Assembly: GCA_011365055.1 (NCBI GenBank)
Contig: RDOG01000001.1
Location: 416,945 to 480,944 of the forward strand
Direction: 5' to 3'
DNA: 64,000 nucleotides
From: Promethearchaeota archaeon
Lineage (GTDB): Archaea; Asgardarchaeota; Lokiarchaeia; Helarchaeales; RDOG01
Shown here piece after piece: positions 29,143-38,719 of the stretch. Position 1 is the stretch's first letter. Every line of letters begins with the position of its first letter. A model generated the notes under the pieces. The model saw nothing but the letters and a program-made list of their open reading frames with translations, searched no databases and had not been told where the DNA came from. The translations under genes were made by a program, and so were the position numbers.

Positions 29143-29892
29143 TTAGGCATTTTTAACTTGTTTTATTTGTTTTATAGCATTATTAATGGCTAAAATTGAG
29201 ACACCTAAACTGGCTTTTAATGGTAAGTTACAAATAATTAAAGAATCTTCATCAATTTCAAATAAATAAAGCTGACCTTCCTTACTTTTCATTATAAATT
29301 GATCCAATTCACCATTTTTAAAAATAATGGAAGTTTTAGTGCTCAAGTTTAAAAGAGAAGCTATCATACCTGCAATCATTACTTCGTCAGTTGTCTCTAG
29401 ACTAGAATCAGTCTCTCTATTCATTGAAATGATGGGAAGCCCTTCCTTATCAGAAATAACTACGGTAGAAATTTCAGTTTTCTTAAGTAATTCCTTTAAT
29501 ATTTTAATATAATTTTCTTCTAATTTCTTTGGTAATTGTGATTCATACTTCATATCTTCTGCTATATCTTTGAAAAAATGTTGAATATTTGGAAAATCAC
29601 TAGGTTCGTGACCTTCATCAACATAATCTAATTTTGCTAATTTAAGACCTTGATCATTTAATTTTAACTTACGGGCAAATTGACTAAATCTATAATGATG
29701 AATTGTTTTAGTTAATTTTCCCCTCCAAACCCACATTCTATTGTTGTTTTCATCAATAATCAGAAGTATTTGATTGCTATCCAATGATTTCGCTGGCTTA
29801 AGTTCATCATTATCTGCCATTCGATATATTTTTATTGAACTTTGCTCATTTACATCATCTAGTTTTAACACGGGGGGATATTTTGCACTCAT
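29143..29892 (-). CDS. Gelsolin-like domain fused to roadblock/LC7
   Basis: A 249-residue protein in two parts. Residues about 15-110 match the gelsolin repeat: a strand with KIYRMADN, LDSNQILLIID, NNRMWVWRGK, a helix beginning HHYRFSQFARK, then DEGHEPSDFPNIQHFF, equivalent to the EGxEPxxF end of gelsolin repeats. Residues about 125-245 are a roadblock/LC7 domain (VVISDKEGLPIIS, MIAGMIASLLNLS, LGVSILAINNAIKQI). Both domain classes are known as eukaryote-like components in Asgard archaea, one tied to actin, the other to small-GTPase regulation. The fusion suggests a link between the two. Confidence 0.8.
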   Translation of the reverse strand: MSAKYPPVLKLDDVNEQSSIKIYRMADNDELKPAKSLDSNQILLIIDENNNRMWVWRGKLTKTIHHYRFSQFARKLKLNDQGLKLAKLDYVDEGHEPSDFPNIQHFFKDIAEDMKYESQLPKKLEENYIKILKELLKKTEISTVVISDKEGLPIISMNRETDSSLETTDEVMIAGMIASLLNLSTKTSIIFKNGELDQFIMKSKEGQLYLFEIDEDSLIICNLPLKASLGVSILAINNAIKQIKQVKNA

Positions 29893-30079
29893 AATAATTT
29901 ACCATAAATTATTGCAGTGAAGTATTAAATCATCCTTCACTTTTATTTTTTTACAATACTGATATCCTAATGAATAGTAAATTTCAAATTGTCAAACAAT
30001 TGGAATATTGAATAATTTTTATAGAGGAGAAACTTGTTCAATCTTTTAAAGAAAATATAAGAATTTGAAGGTGATTTTC

Positions 30080-31555
30080 ATGTCAAAGAAAATTTTAATT
30101 GTTGGAAGCGGTATTGGAGGTTCTGGAATCGGAGCCTTAATATCTAAGGAGACACCTCATCAAGTTTATTGTTTTGAAAAAAATTTGATAATCGGTGGCC
30201 GTTGTGGCTCATATAAAAAAACTGATGATAAAAATAGAGAGTGGATTTTTGATGTAGGATGTCATATCTTCTCTACGTGTGACAAAGGACCTTTAGGAGA
30301 GATTTTATCTAGATGTGGAAAAGAAATTAAATGGAGTTATACTCAAGACCCAGGTCCTAGAGTTAATGTTATGGGAATGGAACTTTCAGGCATGACAAAA
30401 ACGAAAAAAAAGAAAAGTAAAGAAGATACAACTAAAAAGAAAGAAAGTTTTACTGACTTCGTGAAGAACGTGTCCATTGAAGAAGCTACAAAGTATGATC
30501 AAATGAGACTGACTGAGCTCCTAGATGAATTCTATGGGAAGGGAAAAGGCGCAATGAATAGAATTGTATATAGCATGCAAGCAGGAGTCATGTTTGGCAC
30601 TTCACCAGAAGAAACTTCTGCAGGAGAATTCTTACGATGTGTTGGTGATAATGCACGTCAAATGAGCATGGGTTATCCAATAGGAGGAGGGACAGGCATC
30701 ATTCCAGAAACATATTGGCAAATAATGAAAGAAAATAGGGGAAGTTTATTCTTGGGGAAAGATGGTCGAGTATCAAAGATTATCGTTGAAGATAATGTCG
30801 TCAAAGGTGTGGAAGCTGGACCAGATAATCAATTCTTCGAAGGGGATATGATCATTGCTAATTCAGATATCAAAACAACGGTATTAAAATTAATTGGTGA
30901 AAAGTATTTTGATAAAGATTATGTAGAATATATAAAAAATTTGAAATGGGGAGGGCAAGTCTGTTCTTTAAAAATTGCTATTGATACTATTGTCACTGAT
31001 CAAAAAATGCTTACATACGTACCTAAAATGGAACAGGAGGAAATGGGTGCATTTTTTATGGGATCGGGCTCAGATATGAATATGTCAAACATTGATTACG
31101 AAGCAATGGGAGTACCAACAAAAACAGCATTACTAGTAGTTCCGATCAGCAATCACGATCCAGCATTAGCTCCAAAAGGATGCCAAAATATTCATACTGT
31201 AAGCATGACTGCATTTGGAAAAATAACAAGATGGTCAAAAGAAGATGAGAAAAAATGGGAAAAAACATGTTTAGATTCATTATTAACATTGCATCCTGAG
31301 ATTGAAGATCATATAGTGATTCAAGAGTTTATCGCAAATAGTGTTTTAGAAGCTAGATTTGGTAAGGAAGGAGCAGGGACAGGAACCGCACAAAATATAG
31401 ATCAAGTTGGAAAAAAACGACCCTCGATGACATCTCCTATAAAAGGATTGTATTTTTGTTCAGGCGATGCTGGCGGATGGGGCATTGGCACGGAATTACC
31501 AGCAAGAGCAGTATTAGAATTGTTTGATATCTTGAAAAAAAATAATTTTCAATAA
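30080..31555 (+). CDS. Phytoene-desaturase-like FAD oxidoreductase
   Basis: A 491-residue flavoprotein of the COG1233 type. The FAD dinucleotide fold is at the start (ILIVGSGIGGSGIGALI, then ENKF-type FEKN and IGGRC), and the C-terminal flavin contact is YFCSGDAGGWGIG ... LPARAVLELF. Family members desaturate or isomerise carotenoid and other isoprenoid chains, or saturate archaeal lipids. A lysine-rich loop (TKTKKKKSK) is inserted near residue 115. The ATG at 30080 is chosen for GAAGGTGAT five bases upstream. No other carotenoid gene is nearby, so the substrate is open. Confidence 0.8.
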   Translation: MSKKILIVGSGIGGSGIGALISKETPHQVYCFEKNLIIGGRCGSYKKTDDKNREWIFDVGCHIFSTCDKGPLGEILSRCGKEIKWSYTQDPGPRVNVMGMELSGMTKTKKKKSKEDTTKKKESFTDFVKNVSIEEATKYDQMRLTELLDEFYGKGKGAMNRIVYSMQAGVMFGTSPEETSAGEFLRCVGDNARQMSMGYPIGGGTGIIPETYWQIMKENRGSLFLGKDGRVSKIIVEDNVVKGVEAGPDNQFFEGDMIIANSDIKTTVLKLIGEKYFDKDYVEYIKNLKWGGQVCSLKIAIDTIVTDQKMLTYVPKMEQEEMGAFFMGSGSDMNMSNIDYEAMGVPTKTALLVVPISNHDPALAPKGCQNIHTVSMTAFGKITRWSKEDEKKWEKTCLDSLLTLHPEIEDHIVIQEFIANSVLEARFGKEGAGTGTAQNIDQVGKKRPSMTSPIKGLYFCSGDAGGWGIGTELPARAVLELFDILKKNNFQ

Positions 31556-31772
31556 TTTTTTTTCATTTATAATTTTTATTTTTCCTTAATAAAAAAACAA
31601 TAAACGTATTTTGAATTAATATTTCAGATCTTTGGAATTTTTTTAAGTAATTTTAAATAATTATTTAGTATTAATTTTTCAAATTCAATAATAAATTTAA
31701 AATATTTCGTCTAATTTTAATTTTTCATGTACCTTTCATCATATTTTTATATTATTTATTAAATTGTAAGTC

Positions 31773-32720
31773 ATGACAAATCTAATTAACATTTATATTG
31801 GTGCTTGGGATGGACGTTTATTTCAATTTATTCTAGAAACTTTAGAATCCAAACCAAGAATGATTCAAATGACACCAGCTACGGGTAATGCAAAAACCGC
31901 ATGCTTAGGAGTTGCCATTAATGAGAGATATCTAGCAATAGGATCAGCATGGGGGACTTTAAATCTCTGGGAAAAGAAAGATAATACATGGCAACCAATT
32001 GAAAAAATAACTTTACATGGGGGAGAAAAGGATTTTAGTTCCGAAATTAAAGGAGTTGCAATGGATGATCAATATCTTTATGCAGGAAGTATAACAGGCA
32101 AAATTGAAATCTTTGATATGAATAATAAATTCAAGCGTGTCGGGGAAATAAAGAATCTAGGAAAACATATTCTTGGTCTTGAAGTGAATGATAAAGCCAT
32201 TTTTGCGATTTCTAAAGATGGTAAGTTCACAGCATTAGATAAAAAAACAAGAAAAAGTATATTTGAAAGAAAATTTAAATCAGTCGGGAATTTTAAGACT
32301 CTACAAGCACTTACGATAAGCGATAAATACGTGTGTTTTGCAAGTTCTGGAAAAGTTCATGGATATATTTGGGATGATGATACCATGAAGTTGACGGAGA
32401 TAGGAGAATTCACCAATACCCATAATACTTGCATGGATTTACATTTATATAAAAATATGTGTTATTCCGGCGCGTGGGATGGACAATTACGCAGTTGGGA
32501 CTTGGAGTCAAATGATTCAGAACCCAAGGATTTGATTGAAGGGTATGGATCTCTAGAATCTGTTTGTGCTGATGATAATTTCATATATGCGGGCGGGCAT
32601 AGTGGATCCGTATATGTTATCGATATTAAATCTCTAGATTTAGCTTTTAATATACCGATTAATAAAATAAATCCAAAACCAGGAGCACCTAACCAAATTA
32701 ACGTGTTATTTTTGGGTTAA
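31773..32720 (+). CDS. WD40-like beta-propeller protein
   Basis: A 315-residue protein made of about seven 40-residue blade repeats, with recurring GAWDGRL / GAWDGQLRSWDL, YAGSITGKIEIFD and YAGGHSGSVYVID segments. It has no signal peptide and is probably a cytosolic scaffold. WD40 propellers bring proteins together, and are common in Asgard genomes. The TTTTTATATT at about 31744-31753 lies roughly 20-28 bases before the ATG, consistent with a TATA box and a leaderless transcript. Confidence 0.8.
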   Translation: MTNLINIYIGAWDGRLFQFILETLESKPRMIQMTPATGNAKTACLGVAINERYLAIGSAWGTLNLWEKKDNTWQPIEKITLHGGEKDFSSEIKGVAMDDQYLYAGSITGKIEIFDMNNKFKRVGEIKNLGKHILGLEVNDKAIFAISKDGKFTALDKKTRKSIFERKFKSVGNFKTLQALTISDKYVCFASSGKVHGYIWDDDTMKLTEIGEFTNTHNTCMDLHLYKNMCYSGAWDGQLRSWDLESNDSEPKDLIEGYGSLESVCADDNFIYAGGHSGSVYVIDIKSLDLAFNIPINKINPKPGAPNQINVLFLG

Positions 32721-32846
32721 TTCTATTTTTTATTTTTTTAATTCTGATTCTAAAGATTTAAAAAAAGTCAATCTATTAAAATCAATATATTAAAAAATAT
32801 TAGCAACACAAATTAATTCTTATTAATTATTTGAGGGTTGATACAA

Positions 32847-34565
32847 ATGTCAAATCCTTATGCCTCTAGATTTTGGACAAAATCATATGATAAACATGTA
32901 AAACCAAGCTTGGAACCATATCCTGAAACTAATCTAATTAAGATGTTTGATGATTCTATGAGCAAATATAATGATAAAATTTGCTGCTGGTTTATGAATA
33001 GAAATATTAAATTTGATGAAATGCGAACTTACATCCATAAATTTGCTACGTTTTTGCAAAGAAATGGATTACAAAAGGGAGATCGCGTAGCTATCAATTT
33101 AATTAATTCACCACAATACTTGATTGCTCATTTTGGAACTATATTAGCTGGTGGTGCAGCAAGTGGATGTTCACCACTTTTAAGCGCTGATGAATTGGTT
33201 TATCAAATAAATGACAGCGAAGCAAAATTTATTATTACTATAGATAAAGTACATGAAAAAGTATTATATCCTGTTTTAAATAAAGTTCCCAATTTAAAGG
33301 GTATTATTACTGTGGATTTATCTAGTTATATGGGGTTTTCTAAAATTAAGGTTTTTTTCGGAAAATTATCGAAAAAAATTCCGAAAGGAAAATCATTACC
33401 TTATCCTGGTAAAATTGTTCTCAAATTACAGGATTTATTGGAAAAAACTCCTGCAGAACTCAAAGAAATCAAAATTGAGCCTGAAAAAGATCTTGCTTTG
33501 CTTCAATATACGGGTGGCACGACAGGGACACCCAAAGGTACGGAACTAACACATGCAAACATTGGAAAACACATGCTTCAAATTGAGAATTGGATAGGTT
33601 TAGAGAAAGGAAAAGAAGTTGCATTGAGTGCATTCCCATATTTTCATCTTGCAGGATTAATCTTTTGCATGATGCAAATATATCTTGCAAGTTGCCAAAT
33701 ATTAATTCCTGATCCAAGAAACGTAAAAAATCTCATTAAAGAATGGATTTCGAAAGAACCAACATTAATTGCACACGTTCCAACGGTCTTTCTCATGATC
33801 ATGAATAATCCAAAAGCACGAGATATTCCAAAGAATGTAACTGATAAAGTAAAAGCCATGATTTCAGGAGCAGCACCGTTTCCTGCAGAATCTATTAGAG
33901 AATTCGAAGAAAAAATGAATGCTAAAAATAAAATTTTAGAAGTCTATGGCATGACTGAAGCTTCTCCCCTTGCAACCGGAAATCCTTTCAAAGGGACTAA
34001 AAAGATAGGAACTGTTGGGCTTCCGTTACAAGACACTGAAGTAAAGTTGGTTGATATTGAAACGGGTGAGCCTGTTGAACTCGGTAATCCTGGGGAAATA
34101 CTAATAAAAGGACCACAAATCACGCGTGGATATTATAATAAACCTGAGGCGAATAAAAAAACTATTAAGGATGGTTGGCTTTTCACTGGTGATGTTGGAA
34201 TCATGGATGAAGATGGGTACATCACGATCGTGGATAGAACCAAGGACATGTTAATAGTTAGTGGATATAAAGTATATTCAATCCATGTAGAAGATGTGAT
34301 GACTAAACATCCTGACATTGAATTAGTTGCAATTGTTGGCATAAAAGATCCCAACCGCCCAGGATCTGAAATCGTTAAAGCATACGTCCAGTTGAAAGAA
34401 GGTATAAAAGTAACTTCCGAAGTTGAAGAAAGCATTAAAAGTTATGCAAAAGAAAATTTATCTTCTTATGAAAATCCTAAATTATGGGAATTCAAAGAAC
34501 AATTACCATTAACAGCTGTTGGAAAAGTATTAAAACGAGATTTACGAGTGGAAGCAAACAAATAA
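32847..34565 (+). CDS. Long-chain acyl-CoA synthetase (AMP-forming)
   Basis: A 572-residue adenylate-forming enzyme. The P-loop is YTGGTTGTPKGTELTH (near residue 215), then YGMTEASP, GWLFTGDVG, the hinge region DRTKDMLIVSGYKV and the C-terminal catalytic lysine in TAVGKVLKRDLR. It activates a carboxylic, probably fatty, acid to its CoA thioester through an acyl-AMP. The ATG at 32847 is used because GAGGG lies nine bases before it; an in-frame TTG at 32838 is too near the site. With the thiolase at 20 kb this points to acyl-CoA metabolism. Confidence 0.92.
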   Translation: MSNPYASRFWTKSYDKHVKPSLEPYPETNLIKMFDDSMSKYNDKICCWFMNRNIKFDEMRTYIHKFATFLQRNGLQKGDRVAINLINSPQYLIAHFGTILAGGAASGCSPLLSADELVYQINDSEAKFIITIDKVHEKVLYPVLNKVPNLKGIITVDLSSYMGFSKIKVFFGKLSKKIPKGKSLPYPGKIVLKLQDLLEKTPAELKEIKIEPEKDLALLQYTGGTTGTPKGTELTHANIGKHMLQIENWIGLEKGKEVALSAFPYFHLAGLIFCMMQIYLASCQILIPDPRNVKNLIKEWISKEPTLIAHVPTVFLMIMNNPKARDIPKNVTDKVKAMISGAAPFPAESIREFEEKMNAKNKILEVYGMTEASPLATGNPFKGTKKIGTVGLPLQDTEVKLVDIETGEPVELGNPGEILIKGPQITRGYYNKPEANKKTIKDGWLFTGDVGIMDEDGYITIVDRTKDMLIVSGYKVYSIHVEDVMTKHPDIELVAIVGIKDPNRPGSEIVKAYVQLKEGIKVTSEVEESIKSYAKENLSSYENPKLWEFKEQLPLTAVGKVLKRDLRVEANK

Positions 34566-34567
34566 TT

Positions 34568-35527
34568 TTATTTTTTTATTATTTTTTCCAAATCAGACGT
34601 ATTAGTTAAATTCGAAATTACTTCTTTTTTGATATTTTCTAATAAATTAAAACGAAGCATGCGAGTTAAATGCTCTTTTAACTTGGTTACGTTATCATAT
34701 AAATTGGGTTCATATTTTTTCAATAAATGAACATAATCAAAAACAAATTGATGATAATCTTTCTTTGATGGTAAAATTTCTCTCTTTGTTTTCAAATAGC
34801 CTGCTATAGAATCAAATATAAATGGGTTACCAACAGCAGCTCGTCCAATCATTAATAAATCGCAACGTGTTCTTTGTTGTAAAAGTTGAGCAGTTTTTCC
34901 ATCAATTATATCTCCATTTCCTATAATTGGCACGTTTACCGATTTTTTCACTTGAGCTATGACATTTAAATTATTTTCTCGTTCATAATTTTCAGTTACA
35001 GTTCTACCATGAACGGTCAAAAATTCCACACCTTCGTGCTCTAATATTTTAGCAACCTTTACGGCATTAATGGATATTGGATCCCAACCAATTCTAATTT
35101 TTGCTGATACGGGAACGTCAGAATATTTGATTATTGTAGATATGATCTCCCTGATTTTTTCTGGTTGTTTCAGTAAAAAACCTCCAATTTCATCGTGCAT
35201 GGCTTCTGGTGATGGACAACACAAATTCAAATCAATAAAATCGTGAGAAAATGATGATAATTTATCTAAAATGTGTTTAAATGTTCTGATATCCCGTCCA
35301 ATTAATTGTAGGACTGTAGGGTGTTCTTCAGGAGGAAACTTAAAATCAGATGCAAATTTTTCAAAACTGTTGAATAAAGCATTTACATGATATTTTGGAG
35401 TGTATACCAATCCTGCACCTTGATTAAGAGAGCAAATCCTGAATGCATGATCACTAAACTTGATCATAGGTGCTAAAACGAGTTTATTTTTTATAAATTT
35501 ATTACCTAATTTCAAGTTAATTACCAT
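34568..35527 (-). CDS. tRNA-dihydrouridine synthase
   Basis: A 319-residue FMN-dependent Dus protein: LAPMIKFSDHAFR at the N-terminus binds flavin, NLCCPSP holds the proton-donating cysteine, then AKIRIGW, TVHGRT, GNGDI and MIGRAAVGNPFIF phosphate-binding segments. It reduces a uridine in the D-loop of tRNA. The normal phrase NxGCP is NLCCP here. It is followed upstream by a small ribbon-helix-helix gene three bases away, so the two are cotranscribed, RHH gene first. Confidence 0.9.
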   Translation of the reverse strand: MVINLKLGNKFIKNKLVLAPMIKFSDHAFRICSLNQGAGLVYTPKYHVNALFNSFEKFASDFKFPPEEHPTVLQLIGRDIRTFKHILDKLSSFSHDFIDLNLCCPSPEAMHDEIGGFLLKQPEKIREIISTIIKYSDVPVSAKIRIGWDPISINAVKVAKILEHEGVEFLTVHGRTVTENYERENNLNVIAQVKKSVNVPIIGNGDIIDGKTAQLLQQRTRCDLLMIGRAAVGNPFIFDSIAGYLKTKREILPSKKDYHQFVFDYVHLLKKYEPNLYDNVTKLKEHLTRMLRFNLLENIKKEVISNLTNTSDLEKIIKK

Positions 35528-35530
35528 TTA

Positions 35531-35932
35531 TCATGTAGTTAATATGTTTGCTTCTCGTTCAAATATTGCTTGAACCTCTTTTATGAGATCCTTTTGTTTT
35601 TGACCTTGACGAATGATTGCTCGTATTTTTGTTATGATTTGATCTTTGATGTATTCTAGAGACCATTTAGCTGAGATCACATCTTCAGAAAGAGGAGCTC
35701 GTAAATTAATGAGAAATTCAAGCATGCGATTCATTTGAATTTTCATTTCATTCATTTCTTGCTCTAATAATATGGGGTTTACTTTTGGCAAGCTATTATT
35801 AATGTCATTTTCAACGAGTTTTCTTATAAATGCAGATAAAGTTAAATTATGTTTATTATGAGCATGATCTTTCCATTTTTCTTTTTCAGCTTGTGATTTC
35901 ATTTTCATTGTTAATAAAACTTGATTTTTCAA
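35531..35932 (-). CDS. Ribbon-helix-helix DNA-binding protein
   Basis: From the TTG at 35932 (AAGGTGAG eight bases upstream) the product is 133 residues. The start NQVLLTMKMKSQAEKEKW is the beta strand and first helix of an RHH fold, followed by the turn HNLTLSAFIRKLVEND, typical of Arc/MobC-like proteins (LSxSxFIRxLVE). Two long helices follow, with coiled-coil periodicity. RHH proteins act as dimers on palindromic operators. A GTG at 35944 overlaps the ribosome binding site and is less likely. Confidence 0.7.
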   Translation of the reverse strand: MKNQVLLTMKMKSQAEKEKWKDHAHNKHNLTLSAFIRKLVENDINNSLPKVNPILLEQEMNEMKIQMNRMLEFLINLRAPLSEDVISAKWSLEYIKDQIITKIRAIIRQGQKQKDLIKEVQAIFEREANILTT

Positions 35933-36029
35933 AAGAAATCTCACCTTACACTCAATTTTTATGACCCAATATATATTTTGGTATATAAAAATAATTCAAT
36001 AAAAAAAGGAGAAGGATTCATAATATAAA

Positions 36030-37559
36030 TTAATGCTCTTCATGATCATGATGGTGATGATCATGTTCGTGTTCAATATTAACTGGACGAAGTGAACCAA
36101 TTGCCCACCCAGTTACTTCGTTTAAGGATGGATGAATAACCTGTGAACGATATATTGGTAAAAAGGAACCTGCTTCGGGACAACTTCGAGAATATGTAAG
36201 GTCGTCAGCTGATTTCAAGTCTAAAGAACAGACAAATCCTGCATTCATAAGATATACAAATGGTTGTACTAATATTGCAGCATGAGGTCCAATTACATGA
36301 GCTCCTAATATGCTTCGATCCTGATTAACTATCAATTTTACAAAGCCATCTTCGTATTCGTCTTGATCTAATCCCATGGCAAATCCCTTTGCAACAGAAG
36401 AATAATGTTTTTTTGCTATGTAAATCTTAAAACCTTTTTCAATTGCTTCAGCTTGCGTGATACCAACGTGTCCAATTTGAGGATGGGTATAAATTGCCCA
36501 TGGCACGGATGAGTAATCCACCATTATTCGACCATCTTCATGTTCGACGTATAAATTGTTTTGTACAATTTCTACTTCATAATTTGCCTTATGTCTGAAT
36601 TGAAATTTTCCGTTTGCATCACCCAAACACCAAATATTTTTCTTTGTAGTCTCTAAATACTCATTGGTAACGATCCAACCATGATTATCTGTTTGAACAC
36701 CAGTTTTTTCTACTTTTAATAAATCAGCATTTGACTTTCGGCCTGTAGCGACAAGAATTTCTTCAGCAGTTATTTCAAAATTTTCTCCCGTTTTCATACT
36801 TTCACAAGTAACTGTTTTCTCCTTTCCTTTTTTCTTAGCGGCCACTGCCTTTGTATTCACGTGCACGTTCATAAAGCGACGCAAATTATTCAATAAAAAA
36901 TCGCTTATTTCGGGTTCTTCAGTCGTTACTAATCGTGGTAACATTTCAATAATTTTAACTTCAGTTCCAATTGTTGAGAATATATGAGCAAATTCTGCTG
37001 CAATAACGCCACCACCTATTATAATTAAACTTTTCCACGGTTTTTTGGGGAATTTTTCTCCAAAAAATGATTCATTTGTTATATATCCAGCTTCATCAAT
37101 ACCTTTAATAGGAGGAATTAAAGATCGTGCTCCAGATGCAATTATAATTTTTTCTCCTTTTAAATTTTCAGAATATGTCTCATTTTGTAACTTAACTTTC
37201 ATCTCATAATCTTTTACGAATTCCCCAACACCTTTATAATAAGTAAGTAGTGGATTCTGGTTAAGACTTTCTTCCATTTCCTTACTTTCATCTATTTGCG
37301 CCCACATTCGTTTTCCAATTAAATCCCAATCAATCTTATCAATTTTAAAATTAACCCCAACGTTTTTAGCAAATTGGGCCTCTCGAATAATATCAGCGGG
37401 ATATACAAGCACTTTTGAAGGAATGCATCCGCGCGTCAAGCACGTTCCACCTATTTTCCCGCTCTCGATAAGAGCAACCTTCTTCTGACGAGCAATTGCT
37501 TGGCTCACCAAACTGAGTCCTGCACCACTACCAATAACAATTAAATCGAAATTTTTCAT
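36030..37559 (-). CDS. Lipoamide-dehydrogenase-like disulfide oxidoreductase
   Basis: A 509-residue flavoprotein: FAD site IVIGSGAGLS, redox-active pair GGTCLTRGCIPSK (Cys-x4-Cys), NAD(P) site IIGGGVIAAEFA, and second FAD motif CLGDANG. The C-terminal active-site HP...E set appears as IHPSLNEV rather than the usual HPTLSE, so His and Glu remain. The last 15 residues are almost all His, Asp and Glu (HEHDHHHHDHEEH), a possible metal-binding tail. No 2-oxoacid dehydrogenase or glycine-cleavage gene is adjacent; mercuric-reductase-like function is possible. The ATG at 37559 follows GGGG. Confidence 0.85.
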   Translation of the reverse strand: MKNFDLIVIGSGAGLSLVSQAIARQKKVALIESGKIGGTCLTRGCIPSKVLVYPADIIREAQFAKNVGVNFKIDKIDWDLIGKRMWAQIDESKEMEESLNQNPLLTYYKGVGEFVKDYEMKVKLQNETYSENLKGEKIIIASGARSLIPPIKGIDEAGYITNESFFGEKFPKKPWKSLIIIGGGVIAAEFAHIFSTIGTEVKIIEMLPRLVTTEEPEISDFLLNNLRRFMNVHVNTKAVAAKKKGKEKTVTCESMKTGENFEITAEEILVATGRKSNADLLKVEKTGVQTDNHGWIVTNEYLETTKKNIWCLGDANGKFQFRHKANYEVEIVQNNLYVEHEDGRIMVDYSSVPWAIYTHPQIGHVGITQAEAIEKGFKIYIAKKHYSSVAKGFAMGLDQDEYEDGFVKLIVNQDRSILGAHVIGPHAAILVQPFVYLMNAGFVCSLDLKSADDLTYSRSCPEAGSFLPIYRSQVIHPSLNEVTGWAIGSLRPVNIEHEHDHHHHDHEEH

Positions 37560-37678
37560 TTTAATCCCCAATTAAGAAATCAATTTTATTTTGTTTAGGT
37601 TAATTTAACCTTATAACTTTAATGAAAAAAATTACTTTAAATAAGGGAAATTCATTTAATTTATTTTATAAAAGTTGT

Positions 37679-38158
37679 TTATCTTGACATTAGTTCTTTT
37701 AAATAATGTTTACGCTCTTCAAAAAAATCACTTAATTCTTCATTTTTAAAAAGGGTTTCATAAATAATATCATCAAAAATTAAATGATCTAATAAATTTC
37801 TACCGTAATATTTGGACAAATCACCATTGAAATCGAGTCCATTTGGATAAATCTCCTTGAATTTGTTTATAATTCGTTCCACAGCTTCAATATTTCTTTT
37901 CATTTTCTTGGATTTGATGTCATCATAATCTATTATGAAGCAAATTAATGTTTCTTTGTCAATAAATTTATATTTCAATAACTTATTTTCGAGTTTTAAT
38001 TCTTGAGCTTGACCACCTATTTCTTCCGAGATATCAGATAAAGCAGTTAAATACCCAGTAATGAGTGCAGAATCATATTGATTCTCATTATTTTCATAAG
38101 ATTTGTGATAGATACAAGCTCCTGTTGCTCGCGATATTAAAAAAATATTCGTGATCAT
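37679..38158 (-). CDS. Longin-like domain protein
   Basis: A 159-residue soluble protein. The first 110 residues show the longin/roadblock-superfamily order: strand ITNIFLISRATGACIYHKSY, helix DSALITGYLTALSDISEEIG, strands LENKLLKYKFIDKETLICFIIDYDD, then a long helix. Longin-like proteins in Asgard archaea are thought to interact with small GTPases or membrane-traffic-like systems. It is preceded nine bases away by a helical protein gene on the same strand, forming a two-gene operon. Weak sequence signal, so the family call is moderate. Confidence 0.65.
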   Translation of the reverse strand: MITNIFLISRATGACIYHKSYENNENQYDSALITGYLTALSDISEEIGGQAQELKLENKLLKYKFIDKETLICFIIDYDDIKSKKMKRNIEAVERIINKFKEIYPNGLDFNGDLSKYYGRNLLDHLIFDDIIYETLFKNEELSDFFEERKHYLKELMSR

Positions 38159-38167
38159 ATAGTTCGC

Positions 38168-38644
38168 TTATTTACTTTTTTCATCTGCTAATAAGGACAA
38201 TTTATCTATAATCACGTTACTTTTAGATTGAAAATCACCTAAAATAAGACCATATTCGCTCATTTTCCCAAGAGATTCTGCAATTTGACGCCATGAACCT
38301 TCGACTCCATCTAATTTTTCTTGAATCCCACGCGTGATTTGAAGCACTTCTTTTCTCGCATCACCCGTTAATTTTTTTACTGCTTGAATGTTTTCCTCTG
38401 ATATCGTCTTAAATATCTTCATGTTCTCTTCAATTACTATTTGAACGTCTGATTTTATTGCAGTCACGACTTTAGACATGTAAGAAGATATAAATTTCGT
38501 AAGGAAATATATTAAAAAATGTTCTCGTCCCTTAAGGACTTTATATTTTTTGTCCAGCATCTTTTGACGTTCTGCGTTAAGATCTAAACTCCTCATCTCA
38601 GCTTCTAATTCTTTTAAAAAATCTTCGTCTTTAATCTCTTCCAT
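38168..38644 (-). CDS. Helical protein cotranscribed with longin-like gene
   Basis: About 158 residues from the ATG at 38644; the frame opens at a TTG at 38719, which would add 25 residues. The sequence is nearly all helix with heptad periodicity: an acidic N-terminal helix (KELEAEMRSL), a more hydrophobic central helix (EHFLIYFLTKFISSYM) and long C-terminal coiled coil (KKLTGDARKEVLQITRG). No known family. The close spacing to the longin-like gene suggests that the two proteins work as partners. Confidence 0.6.
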   Translation of the reverse strand: MEEIKDEDFLKELEAEMRSLDLNAERQKMLDKKYKVLKGREHFLIYFLTKFISSYMSKVVTAIKSDVQIVIEENMKIFKTISEENIQAVKKLTGDARKEVLQITRGIQEKLDGVEGSWRQIAESLGKMSEYGLILGDFQSKSNVIIDKLSLLADEKSK

Positions 38645-38719
38645 GATATCAAGTCTCAAATTGCTATTATTAATCAAAGTGAATAATGAAGCTTCATTTA
38701 ATAATGTTATTCTTTTCAA

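Noticed and set aside
33469..33859. Long antisense frames inside the acyl-CoA synthetase gene
   Set aside because: They are shadows of a gene with clear family motifs and show no independent features.
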